Below, piece by piece: positions 8,476 to 17,035 of a stretch of 64,000 bases of DNA (the first letter of the stretch is position 1; each line of letters begins with the position of its first letter). Where the stretch lies: NCBI GenBank assembly GCA_035606355.1, contig DATNFO010000029.1, positions 1 to 64,000 of the forward strand, written 5' to 3'. Made by a program: the position numbers and the translations under genes. Origin of the DNA: Sulfopaludibacter sp035606355. Lineage in GTDB: Bacteria; Acidobacteriota; Terriglobia; Bryobacterales; Bryobacteraceae. The notes under the pieces were generated by a model. That model searched no databases. It was not told where the DNA came from and was given only the letters and a program-made list of their open reading frames with translations.

Positions 8476-8690
8476 CCATCGCAAATTCGAGTTTCTCTGC
8501 ACTGCTATTCCGAGCTTTTTTTGCGGCCTGCGACGTCAGGCACTTCCGAACCGCCCAGCGACGCGCTGGGGTGCCTTCGCGCCTCAGCGATGATCCTGGT
8601 CTTCTCTGTGACCTCTCTGCGTTCTCAGCGTCTCTGTGGTTAATGCGCTGCCGCAAACCCACACGCAACGGCGCCCCAATCCGTTTGCGT
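8476..8690. repeat. Dispersed repeat containing CTCTGTGGTTAATGCGC, copy 1
   Basis: This intergenic stretch matches 20618-20776. The two are almost identical over GTCTCTGTGGTTAATGCGCTG and the following CGCAAACCCACACG, and they also share the left end ATCGCAAATTCGAGT. Both copies lie upstream of a gene on the plus strand in the same orientation. The sequence is open in one frame and gives a spurious peptide containing SLWLMRCRKPTRN. It is not a gene. Confidence 0.8.
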
Positions 8691-8716
8691 CTCCGCGGTG
8701 AATACAAAGAGGCCGC

Positions 8717-10468
8717 ATGCAATTAACTTTCCTCGACTGGACCTGGATCGCACTCTACTTCGTCGCCAATGCCGGCGTCGGCTTTTATTACCGCTCTCGC
8801 GCCGGTAAGAGCGTCAACGAATTCTTCCTTTCCGGCCGCAACATTCCGTGGTGGCTGGCCGGCACCAGCATGGTCGCGACCACGTTCGCTGCCGATACTC
8901 CCCTTGCCGTGACGGGTATGGTCGCTCGCGGCGGCATCGCCGGCAACTGGCTGTGGTGGAGTTTCGTTGCCAGCGGGATGCTCACGGTTTTCTTCTACGC
9001 CCGCCTGTGGCGCCGCTGCGGCGTAATGACCGATATCGAGTTCACCGAGATTCGCTACTCCGGCAAGCCGGCGGCATTTCTGCGCGGTTTCCGCGCGCTC
9101 TATCTCGGCATACCGATCAACTGCATCATCCTCGGCTGGGTCAACCTCGCGATGGTGAAGATCCTGATGCTCGTGCTCGGCGTCACGCGGCTGCAAGCCA
9201 TCGCCATGGTGCTCGCGCTGATCGCCGTCACCTCGCTCATTTCCACCATGTCGGGACTTTGGGGAGTCCTGGTTACGGACCTCTTTCAATTCGTCATTAA
9301 GATGACCATGGTGACCGTGCTGGCAGTCTTCGCGGTGGAAGCCGCGGGCGGCATGACCGTGATGAAAGCGCGTCTGAACGCAATCAACCCGGCCATTCTG
9401 CACTTCACGCCCGATGTGAACTCGGCTTATCTGCCGGTCATCACGTTCCTCGTGTACATCTCCTTGAACTGGTGGGCGACGTGGTATCCCGGCGCCGAGC
9501 CCGGCGGCGGAGGCTACATCGCACAGCGCATGTTCTCCGCGAAAGACGAAAAGCATTCCCTGCTCGCGACGCTTTGGTTCAATATCGCGCATTTCGCAAT
9601 TCGGCCGTGGCCCTGGGTGCTGGTCGCACTCGCCTCGCTGGTGCTCTTTCCCGGACTGGCCGACCCCGAAACCGGCTACATCAAAGTGATGATCGCTTAT
9701 CTGCCCGCCTCACTCCGCGGCATCATGCTCGCCGCATTTGCCGCGGCGTACATGTCCACCATTGCGACCCAACTCAACTGGGGCGCCAGTTACATCGTCA
9801 ACGACTTTTACCGCCGCTTCATTCGCCGCGAAGCCAGCGACCATCACTACGTCCGTGTTTCGCAGCTCGCTACTATCCTGATCACGCTGGTCTCGGCCGG
9901 CGTAACCTTCTACATGAACTCCATCGCCGGCGCGTGGAAGCTGCTGATCGTCACTGGCGCGGGCACCGGACTGGTCTACCTGCTCCGCTGGTTCTGGTGG
10001 CGCATCAATGCGTGGAGCGAAGTCTCGGCGATGCTCTGCGCCTTCATCACCTCGGTTGGACTTCAGGTGTTCGGAGGCCTCAATAGCGATAAGCCCGTGG
10101 AATTCGCGTGGATCATGATCATCACGGTCGCGGTGACCACGGTGGTATGGCTCACCGTAACTTTTCTAACGCGGCCCGAGCCCGACGAGACCCTGCTGAA
10201 GTTCTACCACCGTGCGCGGCCCGGAGTCGCCGGCTGGCGGCCGGTTGCGAAGCTTGCGCCCGATGTGAAAGCGAGCGGCGCGGGCTGGCAAAGCGCGCTC
10301 GATTGGTTTGCCGGCTGCGTTCTGATCTATGGCATTTTATTCGGCACCGGGAAACTGCTGCTCGGCGAAACGGGTTTGGGCGCGGGACTCCTTCTTCTCG
10401 GTCTCGCGGGCGGCGCAGTCATTTATTGGGACCTCTCTCACCGCGGTTGGAGCACCGTAATCGAATGA
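8717..10468 (+). CDS. Sodium:solute symporter (SSS family)
   Basis: The 583-residue inner-membrane protein has about 13-14 hydrophobic helices and the family's N-terminal blocks (KSVNEFFLSGRNIPWWLAG, TFAADTPLAVTG) and the AAFAAAYMSTIATQLNWGASYIVNDFY segment typical of SSS transporters near the second sodium site. Sugar-type SSS members often sit with glycosidases. Its neighbours suggest N-acetylglucosamine or a chitin/murein-derived sugar as substrate, which is an inference. AAAGAGG precedes the ATG. Its TGA overlaps the GH20 ATG by four bases (ATGA), so the two are translationally coupled. Confidence 0.93.
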   Translation: MQLTFLDWTWIALYFVANAGVGFYYRSRAGKSVNEFFLSGRNIPWWLAGTSMVATTFAADTPLAVTGMVARGGIAGNWLWWSFVASGMLTVFFYARLWRRCGVMTDIEFTEIRYSGKPAAFLRGFRALYLGIPINCIILGWVNLAMVKILMLVLGVTRLQAIAMVLALIAVTSLISTMSGLWGVLVTDLFQFVIKMTMVTVLAVFAVEAAGGMTVMKARLNAINPAILHFTPDVNSAYLPVITFLVYISLNWWATWYPGAEPGGGGYIAQRMFSAKDEKHSLLATLWFNIAHFAIRPWPWVLVALASLVLFPGLADPETGYIKVMIAYLPASLRGIMLAAFAAAYMSTIATQLNWGASYIVNDFYRRFIRREASDHHYVRVSQLATILITLVSAGVTFYMNSIAGAWKLLIVTGAGTGLVYLLRWFWWRINAWSEVSAMLCAFITSVGLQVFGGLNSDKPVEFAWIMIITVAVTTVVWLTVTFLTRPEPDETLLKFYHRARPGVAGWRPVAKLAPDVKASGAGWQSALDWFAGCVLIYGILFGTGKLLLGETGLGAGLLLLGLAGGAVIYWDLSHRGWSTVIE

Positions 10469-12441
10469 AACTTGTTCCTGTTGCACTCCTTTTCGCGGCG
10501 GCCACGCTTGTCGCGGCAACTCTGCCGCTCATGCCGATGCCCGCGAACGTCACCCTCGGCGAAGGCCGCCTGATCATCGATTCCGGCTTGCACATCGCCG
10601 TTGCCGGCAGCGCGGATGCGCGCCTGGAAGCAGCGGCCCGGCGCATTGAGGATCGCATCCGGCGTGAGTTCGGCTTCTCCGCGCTAACCCCGCGCCACAC
10701 CGTTCTCACGGTGCAAGCCGGCGCTGCGAATGGCGATGAGGAATCGTACACGCTGGATGTCACTGCGAACGCCGCCCGCCTGCAGGCCGCCACCGCGATC
10801 GGCGCTCTTCGCGGGCTCGAAACCTTCTGGCAGCTCATTCAATCCGGACCAGACGGAATCTACGCTCCCGCGGTCCACATCGAAGATCGCCCCCGCTACT
10901 CGTGGCGCGGGTTCATGCTGGATGTTTCGCGCCACTGGATGGGAGTCGACGTTGTCGAGCGCAATCTCGACGCCATGGCCGCGGTGAAGCTCAACGTTTT
11001 CCACTGGCACCTCTCAGACGACCAGGGCGTCCGCGTGGAAAGCAAACGATTCCCGAAGCTGCAGGAACTGGCGTCGGACGGCCACTTCTACACGCAGTCC
11101 GAAATTCGCTCCGTGATCGCGTACGCCGCCGCCCGCGGGATTCGCGTCGTGCCGGAGTTCGACATTCCCGGCCACACTACGGCCTGGTTCGCAGCCTATC
11201 CCGAACTCGCCAGCGCTCCAGGCCCGTACTCTATCGAACGTCACTGGGGCATCTTTAAGCCCACGCTCGATCCGTCGCGCGAAGAGACATATCAATTCCT
11301 CGAGGGCTTCCTCGGGGAGATGGCCGCGCTCTTTCCCGACCCGTACTTCCATATCGGCGGCGATGAGGTGGAGCCCACCGAGTGGCGCGAGTCGAAATCG
11401 ATCCAGGCGTTTGCCCGGGATCACAAGCTCGCCGATATTGCGGCCATCCATCAGTACTTCAACCACCGCGTCCAACAGATCCTGCACGCCAACGGCAAAA
11501 TCATGATCGGCTGGGACGAAGTGCTCGGCCCCGGACTCGCGGAAGATACCGTCATTCAGAGCTGGCGCGGCCAGGCGGCGCTCGCCGAAGCCGCGGCCAA
11601 GGGCTATCGCGGCATTCTCTCCTACGGGTATTACCTGGACCATCTCAAGGCCGCCGCATTTCACTACTCCATAGATCCCGGTGATTCCCCGCGCATTCTT
11701 GGCGGCGAAGCTTGTATGTGGAACGAATACGCCTCTTCTGAGACTGTCGATTCGCGCATCTGGCCGCGCCTCGCCGCCATCGCCGAGCGCTTCTGGTCGC
11801 CGCGGGAAACCACCGATGCCGCTTCGATGTACGCACGCATGGAACAGGTGAGCCGCCGGTTGGAGTGGACCGGCGTTCAGCACCGGTCCAACTACCAACG
11901 GATGCTCGATCGGCTGGCCGGCGGCGGACCCGTTGAGCCGGTTCGCACACTCGCCGATGCCGTCGAAGCCACCGGAATTTCCATTCGTCAAGCCGCTCGC
12001 AAATACTCCAGCCTCATCGACCTGAACCGGCTCGTTGACACCGCGCGCCCGGAGAGCGAGCCGGTTCGTCACCTGGAACTCGCCGCCGCGCGCCTTCAGC
12101 CCGTCGATGTTGCGCAACTCCGCGCCACGTTCCAACTTTGGATGGAAAATGACGCGCGTCTCCCCGAAAACGCCTTGCTCGCCGAAGCCAAACCGGTCTC
12201 GCGCAATCTTGCCGAAACCGGAAAAATCGGCCTGGAAGCGCTACGTTATCTGGAATCCCAAAAGCCCGCGCCGGAGAGTTGGCTGGCACAGCAGAATCAA
12301 GCTCTGGACCGCATGGAAAAGCCCGTCGCCGAAGTTATTCTGGCGGCCGTCAGACCCGTACGCGTTCTTCTTCATGCACTTGAATCCAAAGGCGTTCGGT
12401 CCGGTAACGAACCTGGCCGAACGCCCAAACAACCGTTGTGA
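10465..12441 (+). CDS. Beta-N-acetylhexosaminidase, glycoside hydrolase family 20
   Basis: The 658-residue exported enzyme begins with a signal peptide (MKLVPVALLFAAATLVAAT), then the GH20b-type N-domain, then the catalytic barrel: SWRGFMLDVSRHW, FHWHLSDDQG, VVPEFDIPGHT, and HIGGDEVEPTEW with the Asp-Glu catalytic pair of substrate-assisted hydrolysis. A C-terminal helical extension of about 150 residues follows. It removes terminal GlcNAc/GalNAc from chitin or peptidoglycan fragments, feeding the adjacent symporter and SIS enzyme. The start at 10465 gives the signal peptide; the frame is open further upstream, but that part overlaps the symporter gene. Confidence 0.95.
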   Translation: MKLVPVALLFAAATLVAATLPLMPMPANVTLGEGRLIIDSGLHIAVAGSADARLEAAARRIEDRIRREFGFSALTPRHTVLTVQAGAANGDEESYTLDVTANAARLQAATAIGALRGLETFWQLIQSGPDGIYAPAVHIEDRPRYSWRGFMLDVSRHWMGVDVVERNLDAMAAVKLNVFHWHLSDDQGVRVESKRFPKLQELASDGHFYTQSEIRSVIAYAAARGIRVVPEFDIPGHTTAWFAAYPELASAPGPYSIERHWGIFKPTLDPSREETYQFLEGFLGEMAALFPDPYFHIGGDEVEPTEWRESKSIQAFARDHKLADIAAIHQYFNHRVQQILHANGKIMIGWDEVLGPGLAEDTVIQSWRGQAALAEAAAKGYRGILSYGYYLDHLKAAAFHYSIDPGDSPRILGGEACMWNEYASSETVDSRIWPRLAAIAERFWSPRETTDAASMYARMEQVSRRLEWTGVQHRSNYQRMLDRLAGGGPVEPVRTLADAVEATGISIRQAARKYSSLIDLNRLVDTARPESEPVRHLELAAARLQPVDVAQLRATFQLWMENDARLPENALLAEAKPVSRNLAETGKIGLEALRYLESQKPAPESWLAQQNQALDRMEKPVAEVILAAVRPVRVLLHALESKGVRSGNEPGRTPKQPL

Positions 12442-12452
12442 ACTGGACATGT
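12393..12452 (+). promoter_or_regulatory. 60-bp element shared with 7301-7360 (copy 2)
   Basis: This is the second copy of the amino-sugar locus element. It overlaps the last codons of the GH20 gene and ends 63 bases before the TonB-dependent receptor. GGTAACGAAC and AACTGGAC are conserved. Just after it, GGACAT...ATGTCC (12446-12476) forms a wider inverted repeat. It probably lets the receptor be transcribed separately but under the same control. Confidence 0.65.
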
Positions 12453-12515
12453 ATAGGCAGCCGGCCCAGTATGTCCTGTGAAGCGAATCAACCAGGGGTC
12501 AAAAAAGAGGTGACT

Positions 12516-15500
12516 ATGAAACGAATCCTGTTACTTACAATCGCGCTGCTCACTGCGCTGGCTCCCTTCGGAGCCGCACAGGAAGCCAGCGGAACCATCA
12601 CCGGGAAGATCACCGATCCTTCCGGCGCAGCCGTCGCAGGTGCAGGTGTGACAGCGAAAGATGTCGACCGCGGAACCGTCTGGACTGCGAAGACGACTGA
12701 CGACGGAATCTATAACTTCGCGCGCCTGCCCATCGGCAACTATACGGTGCGCGTGGAAGCCACCGGGTTCCAGGCGGCGCTGAAGCCCGCGTTCCCGCTG
12801 TCGCTCGGGCAGACCGCCACTGTCGATATCGCTCTCACGATCGGGCAGGTGTCGCAGGAAGTCGAGGTAACCAGCGCGGCGCCGGTGCTGCAGACACAGA
12901 GCACGGAAGTCGGCAGCGTGATGGAATCGGCGTCCATCGCCAACCTGCCGCTGGAAACCCGCAACTATAACCAGTTGACTCTGCTGGTGCCCGGCGCAGT
13001 CACAATCAGCCCCGCCTCTTTCAATACCGGCCTGAAGACGTTTAACGCCGCCCGCCCGAACCTCAACGGCAACCGTGAACAGGCTAACTACTATCTGCTG
13101 GACGGTATGGAGAATGTCGAGTTCGTCGATAACAACGTCGCCTACTCCCCGAACGTCGATGCCATTCAGGAGTTCCAGGTTGTTACCAATAACCCGAATG
13201 CCGAATACGGCCAGTTCCTCGGCGGAGTGATCAGCGTCAGCCTGAAGAGCGGAACCAACCGCTTCCACGGCAACCTGTTCGAGTATCTCCGCAATGACTT
13301 TTTCAACGCCAACGAATGGAGCAATAACTTCAACGGCGTGCCCACTCCCCGCCAGCGCTGGAATGAATACGGCGGCACGTTTGGCGGCCCCATCAAGAAG
13401 AACAAACTCTTCTTCTTCACGGATTATCAGGGTTCGCGGTTTGACCTGCCTGCCAGCAGCGCTCCGCAAACCACCTTCACCGCGCAGGAACTCAACGGCA
13501 ACCTGAGCGACCTGGGCGTCACGCTGCACTATCCCGGCACCACCGTGGCGATGCCCTCGAACCTCACGCAGGCGACCATCTGCGGCGCCGGACAGCAGAT
13601 GGGCGTCAACCCGTGTATCAGCGGCATCAGCGCCACTGCCCTGAAGATCGCCAGCGCGCTTCCGAAGCCGAATCTTCCCGGCCTCGCCGGCGGCACCGTG
13701 AACAATCTCAATAATGTGGTGCAGAACTATACGCACGGCAATCAAGGCGACGTGAAAGTCGATTGGGCGCCTACGGACCGCGACCACCTCTTCGCGCGTT
13801 ACTCCCAGCAGCACATCGATAACCCGATCGTGAACAGCAATCAACTGCTGTACAGCGGCTCGGGCAGCAACGTGTTCCCGCTGCAGCAATCCGTCCTGGA
13901 CTATACGCGCACCATCAACCCGACCTTCGTGAACGAAGCGCGCATCGGCATGAACTACTTCCCCGCCGAAGCGCAGACACAGGAACTTACCACCACCGCC
14001 GGAGCCGGACTTATTCCCGGACAACCGACGCAATTCCTCCCCGGCCTCTCCTTCGCCAGTTCGAAACTCGGCGGACAGTTGAACGGACCCTTTGCGTTCG
14101 GCACGACGTTCAGCCCGGAGATCTTCCACCAAACCTCGATCCAGTTTTCCGATACGGCCATTTGGACGAAGAACGGCCACACGGTTCGCTTCGGCTTTGA
14201 CCTGAACCGCTACCGCAATAACTATGTTCCTGCGACCGGCAGCGATGGCGCCGCCGGACAGATCGGCTTCAACGGCACTTACACAGGCTATTCGGAAGCT
14301 GATTTCTTCCTCGGCCTGCCGTCTTACATGGGTTACGGGCTCGGCTTCGCCGGAACGGTGGGCCAGCGCAACAACGCGATCGGCGCATTTGTGCAGGACG
14401 ATTGGCGCATCAGCAGCCGCCTGACTCTCAACGTCGGCGTGCGCTGGCAGGTCTTCACACCCATTTACGAAGTGCATGACCGCATGACCAATTTCGGCGA
14501 ATACTCCGGACAGATCATGCTCGCTGGCCAAAACGGCAACAGCCGGGCTCTGTACAACCAGTACAACGGCATCGCCAACTTCCTGCCGCGCCTCGGCCTG
14601 GCTTATTCCCTGGATTCGAAGACGGTAATTCGCACCGCCTTCGCGCGCACGAGTTTTCAGGAAGGCACCGGAGAATACAATCGCCTGGCGACCAATGCTC
14701 CGTGGAATGTGGACCTGGTTGGCCAGTGGGGAGGCGTCGGCACCAACGGCGCGATTCCCTCCAATCAGATCACGCTCGACCAAGGCTTCGGAGCGCTCGG
14801 CGCGACTGTTGGCTGCACGGTCCAAAACGTGGCATCGGCGCCCGCGGCGTGCTTCTCCGGCGTTCGCATTCACGCCACGGACCCGAATTACCGGCCTGCA
14901 GTGTCCAACCAGTGGAACCTCACAATCCAGCGGGAACTGACTAACTCCCTGACGTTGCAGGCAGGCTATGTTGGTCAGCACAATGACCACTTAGCCGCCA
15001 TCTATAACATGGGTCAAGGCGTGTTACATCCGGACGGCACAGCCACTGCGAGTCCCTATCTCGCCGGCAATCCTCAACTCATCGCCGACGGCACCGGCCA
15101 AAAGCGGCTGAACACGTCCACCGCCATCCAGAATTACAATGCGCTGCAAGTCATCGCGGAGCAACGTCTTGCTCATGGCCTGAGCTTCCGGGCGAATTAC
15201 ACCTGGTCTAAGTGCCTCACGAACAACCAGGGTTACTACGGCCGCTACGGTAACTCCGCCCCGGCGCAGACCACGGCCGACGTTGCCTTCCAATCGTACG
15301 TCTATAACATCGGCCTGGACTACGGCTACTGTGATGCAGATGTTACGAATATCTTCAGCGGGTTCGTGAACTATGACCTGCCGATCGGCAAGACGCGCGC
15401 GCTCAAGACCAGCAACAAAATCCTGAACGCCGTCGCCGGAGACTGGCACTACAACGCCATCGTCACCGGACACGGCGGTCTGCCGATTTCCATGATCCAG

Positions 15501-15947
15501 TTCGGTTACGATCCGACCGGCGCTTACTTCCAGCCGCGTCCGGATTGCCTGGAGCCCAGCAAGGCCACGCCGTACAAGAACTTCCCAGGCGGCGGCTACG
15601 TCTGGTTTGACCCGACCACAATGGCCATCCCCGCTACCGGCAAGCTCGGCAATTGCCCCATTTCGAGTGAGCGCGGACCTGGCCTGAAACAGATCGATAT
15701 GAGCCTCTCCAAGCGCTTCTCCCTCACGGAATCGAAGTACTTCGAATTCCACTTCGATGCGATTAACGCCTTCAATACGCCGATCTTCGCAGTCGGCGGG
15801 TACTCGACGGATGTGTATCCCGGCGGCGGAATCGATAAGAGTAAGTACGGAGTAGACCCGGTTTACACCTCCGGCATCCCAAGCGGAGTAGTCAACACCA
15901 GCGTAGGAGCGAGGAACTTACAGTTCGCACTGAAGTTCTTCTTCTAA
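12516..15947 (+). CDS. TonB-dependent receptor with N-terminal carboxypeptidase-regulatory-like domain (Oar-like)
   Basis: The outer-membrane protein has 1143 residues. A signal peptide (MKRILLLTIALLTALAPFGAAQ) is followed by a CarboxypepD_reg-like beta-sandwich (GTITGKITDPSGAAVAGAGVTAKD to FQAALKPA). Then come a plug region (YYLLDGMENVEF, VDAIQEFQVVTNNPNAEYGQF) and a long barrel with paired aromatic strands, ending in aromatic residues (LQFALKFFF). This is the acidobacterial Oar-like type, commonly encoded with polysaccharide-use genes. It probably imports the oligosaccharide that GH20 attacks. AAGAGGTG lies seven bases before the chosen ATG; the longer reading from 12438 lacks a signal peptide. 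Confidence 0.93.
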   Translation: MKRILLLTIALLTALAPFGAAQEASGTITGKITDPSGAAVAGAGVTAKDVDRGTVWTAKTTDDGIYNFARLPIGNYTVRVEATGFQAALKPAFPLSLGQTATVDIALTIGQVSQEVEVTSAAPVLQTQSTEVGSVMESASIANLPLETRNYNQLTLLVPGAVTISPASFNTGLKTFNAARPNLNGNREQANYYLLDGMENVEFVDNNVAYSPNVDAIQEFQVVTNNPNAEYGQFLGGVISVSLKSGTNRFHGNLFEYLRNDFFNANEWSNNFNGVPTPRQRWNEYGGTFGGPIKKNKLFFFTDYQGSRFDLPASSAPQTTFTAQELNGNLSDLGVTLHYPGTTVAMPSNLTQATICGAGQQMGVNPCISGISATALKIASALPKPNLPGLAGGTVNNLNNVVQNYTHGNQGDVKVDWAPTDRDHLFARYSQQHIDNPIVNSNQLLYSGSGSNVFPLQQSVLDYTRTINPTFVNEARIGMNYFPAEAQTQELTTTAGAGLIPGQPTQFLPGLSFASSKLGGQLNGPFAFGTTFSPEIFHQTSIQFSDTAIWTKNGHTVRFGFDLNRYRNNYVPATGSDGAAGQIGFNGTYTGYSEADFFLGLPSYMGYGLGFAGTVGQRNNAIGAFVQDDWRISSRLTLNVGVRWQVFTPIYEVHDRMTNFGEYSGQIMLAGQNGNSRALYNQYNGIANFLPRLGLAYSLDSKTVIRTAFARTSFQEGTGEYNRLATNAPWNVDLVGQWGGVGTNGAIPSNQITLDQGFGALGATVGCTVQNVASAPAACFSGVRIHATDPNYRPAVSNQWNLTIQRELTNSLTLQAGYVGQHNDHLAAIYNMGQGVLHPDGTATASPYLAGNPQLIADGTGQKRLNTSTAIQNYNALQVIAEQRLAHGLSFRANYTWSKCLTNNQGYYGRYGNSAPAQTTADVAFQSYVYNIGLDYGYCDADVTNIFSGFVNYDLPIGKTRALKTSNKILNAVAGDWHYNAIVTGHGGLPISMIQFGYDPTGAYFQPRPDCLEPSKATPYKNFPGGGYVWFDPTTMAIPATGKLGNCPISSERGPGLKQIDMSLSKRFSLTESKYFEFHFDAINAFNTPIFAVGGYSTDVYPGGGIDKSKYGVDPVYTSGIPSGVVNTSVGARNLQFALKFFF

Positions 15948-15951
15948 GTAA

Positions 15952-15973
15952 GTACCGGTCTCCTGGCCGGTAC
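15952..15973. repeat. REP-like hairpin after the TonB-dependent receptor
   Basis: GTACCGG and CCGGTAC form a 7-bp stem around TCTCCTGG, eight bases or so after the receptor stop codon and before the end of the convergent dehydrogenase. It is a member of the dispersed hairpin family and a plausible terminator. Confidence 0.75.
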
Positions 15974-15982
15974 GTAACCTGA

Positions 15983-16978
15983 TTAGCGGCCGGGCGAGAG
16001 CCCGGTCGCTACCCACTTACCCGTATCAGCCGCTTCAAACACCGCATCAACCACTCGCATCGTCCTCAAAGCATCTTCTAACGGCACCGGAGGTTCACCG
16101 CCTTCCATTACAGCGCGCGAAAACGCATCTCCCTGTAATGTGTACTGGTCGCAGGGCGCGAACTCCTCCGTCTCCCCATTGACCTTAATGCGCGTGACCT
16201 CGTTCGGTGGCGCGTTGAACGGAATTTCGAGCTCCACTTTCCCCGCACTGCCCAAGACCTGCATCGTCTGGTTCGCCGCCACCTGCGTTCCGCATGTGAA
16301 CACGCAGTGTCCCGCCGGGAACTCCAGCACCGCGCTCGTCAGCGTGTCGATTCCGCCAAAGCGAGCATCGCGCACAATCGTCGCGGCCACCCGCACCGGT
16401 TCCTGCGCGAACACCATCCGCGAGCACTTGATGGGGTAGCAGCCGATGTCCATCAGTCCGCCGCCGCCGTACTCCCGGATGTTGCGAATGTTGTCTGCGT
16501 CCAGCTTGAAATAGCCGAACGAGCCGAAAACGGCCCTCATCTCGCCCAGTTTTCCGGTGCGAGCGAGTTCCATCGTGCGCACCCATTGCGGATGCACCTG
16601 GATCATGAACGCTTCGCCCATCGTTACACCCGTACGGTCGCGAGCCGCGATCAGTTCCCGTGCCTCCGCGGCATTCATGGCGACGGGCTTTTCGCACAGC
16701 ACATGCTTACCCGCCTCGGCGGCTTTGATGGACCATGGCACATGCAGATGGTTCGGCAGCGGATTGTAGATGACATCGATCTCCCGGTCCGCCAGCATCT
16801 CCTCGTACGAGCCGTAAGCCTTTGGAATTCCCAGCTCTTTCGCCGCTTTTCGCGCGCGGTCGCCATCGCGCGACGCGATTCCCACCATCTCCGTGAGCGC
16901 GCCCTGCTGCATCGCCGGAATCACCTTCGCGGTAGCGATCCGCGCCACGCCCAACACGCCCCATCGCAATTTCTTCAT
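15983..16978 (-). CDS. Gfo/Idh/MocA-family NAD(P)-dependent oxidoreductase
   Basis: The 331-residue protein has the N-terminal Rossmann motif (RWGVLGVARIATAKVIPAM), then EEMLADREIDVIYNPLPNHLH and the family's EKPVAMNAAEA with the conserved lysine. A C-terminal alpha/beta domain with GGGGLMDIGCYPI follows. It acts on a sugar, inositol or xylose-like substrate in the cytoplasm; the exact substrate cannot be read. The last residues (ATGLSPGR) are encoded by a REP-like hairpin (15990-16005, GAGA loop), so the C-terminal tail seems to have been replaced or extended by repeat sequence. It is divergent from the nucleoside hydrolase gene. Confidence 0.93.
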   Translation of the reverse strand: MKKLRWGVLGVARIATAKVIPAMQQGALTEMVGIASRDGDRARKAAKELGIPKAYGSYEEMLADREIDVIYNPLPNHLHVPWSIKAAEAGKHVLCEKPVAMNAAEARELIAARDRTGVTMGEAFMIQVHPQWVRTMELARTGKLGEMRAVFGSFGYFKLDADNIRNIREYGGGGLMDIGCYPIKCSRMVFAQEPVRVAATIVRDARFGGIDTLTSAVLEFPAGHCVFTCGTQVAANQTMQVLGSAGKVELEIPFNAPPNEVTRIKVNGETEEFAPCDQYTLQGDAFSRAVMEGGEPPVPLEDALRTMRVVDAVFEAADTGKWVATGLSPGR

Positions 16979-16985
16979 GGATGCG

Positions 16986-16991
16986 ATTGTA
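16986..16991 (-). promoter_or_regulatory. -10 box for a probably leaderless Gfo/Idh/MocA mRNA
   Basis: TACAAT lies seven bases before the ATG at 16978 on the minus strand. Only 57 bases separate this gene from the divergent nucleoside hydrolase, which has its own box at 17022. Confidence 0.5.
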
Positions 16992-17021
16992 CCTTGCGAT
17001 TGCCGCCCGGGGCCGCCGCGC

Positions 17022-17027
17022 TATATT
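17022..17027 (+). promoter_or_regulatory. -10 box for the nucleoside hydrolase gene
   Basis: TATATT lies eight bases before the ATG at 17036. GAAGGA between them could be a ribosome-binding sequence, but an mRNA started from this box would barely include it, so a leaderless transcript is also possible. Confidence 0.45.
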
Positions 17028-17035
17028 GAAGGATC

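Noticed and set aside
8466..8726. 86-residue frame between the SIS and symporter genes
   Set aside because: It is the translation of a dispersed repeat; the same peptide appears at 20610-20846.
10108..10464. 119-residue N-terminal extension of the GH20 protein
   Set aside because: It overlaps the symporter gene; the signal peptide starts at 10465.
12531..14990. 819-residue open frame on the minus strand
   Set aside because: It is antisense to the TonB-dependent receptor, has no family resemblance and reflects the codon bias of the plus-strand gene.
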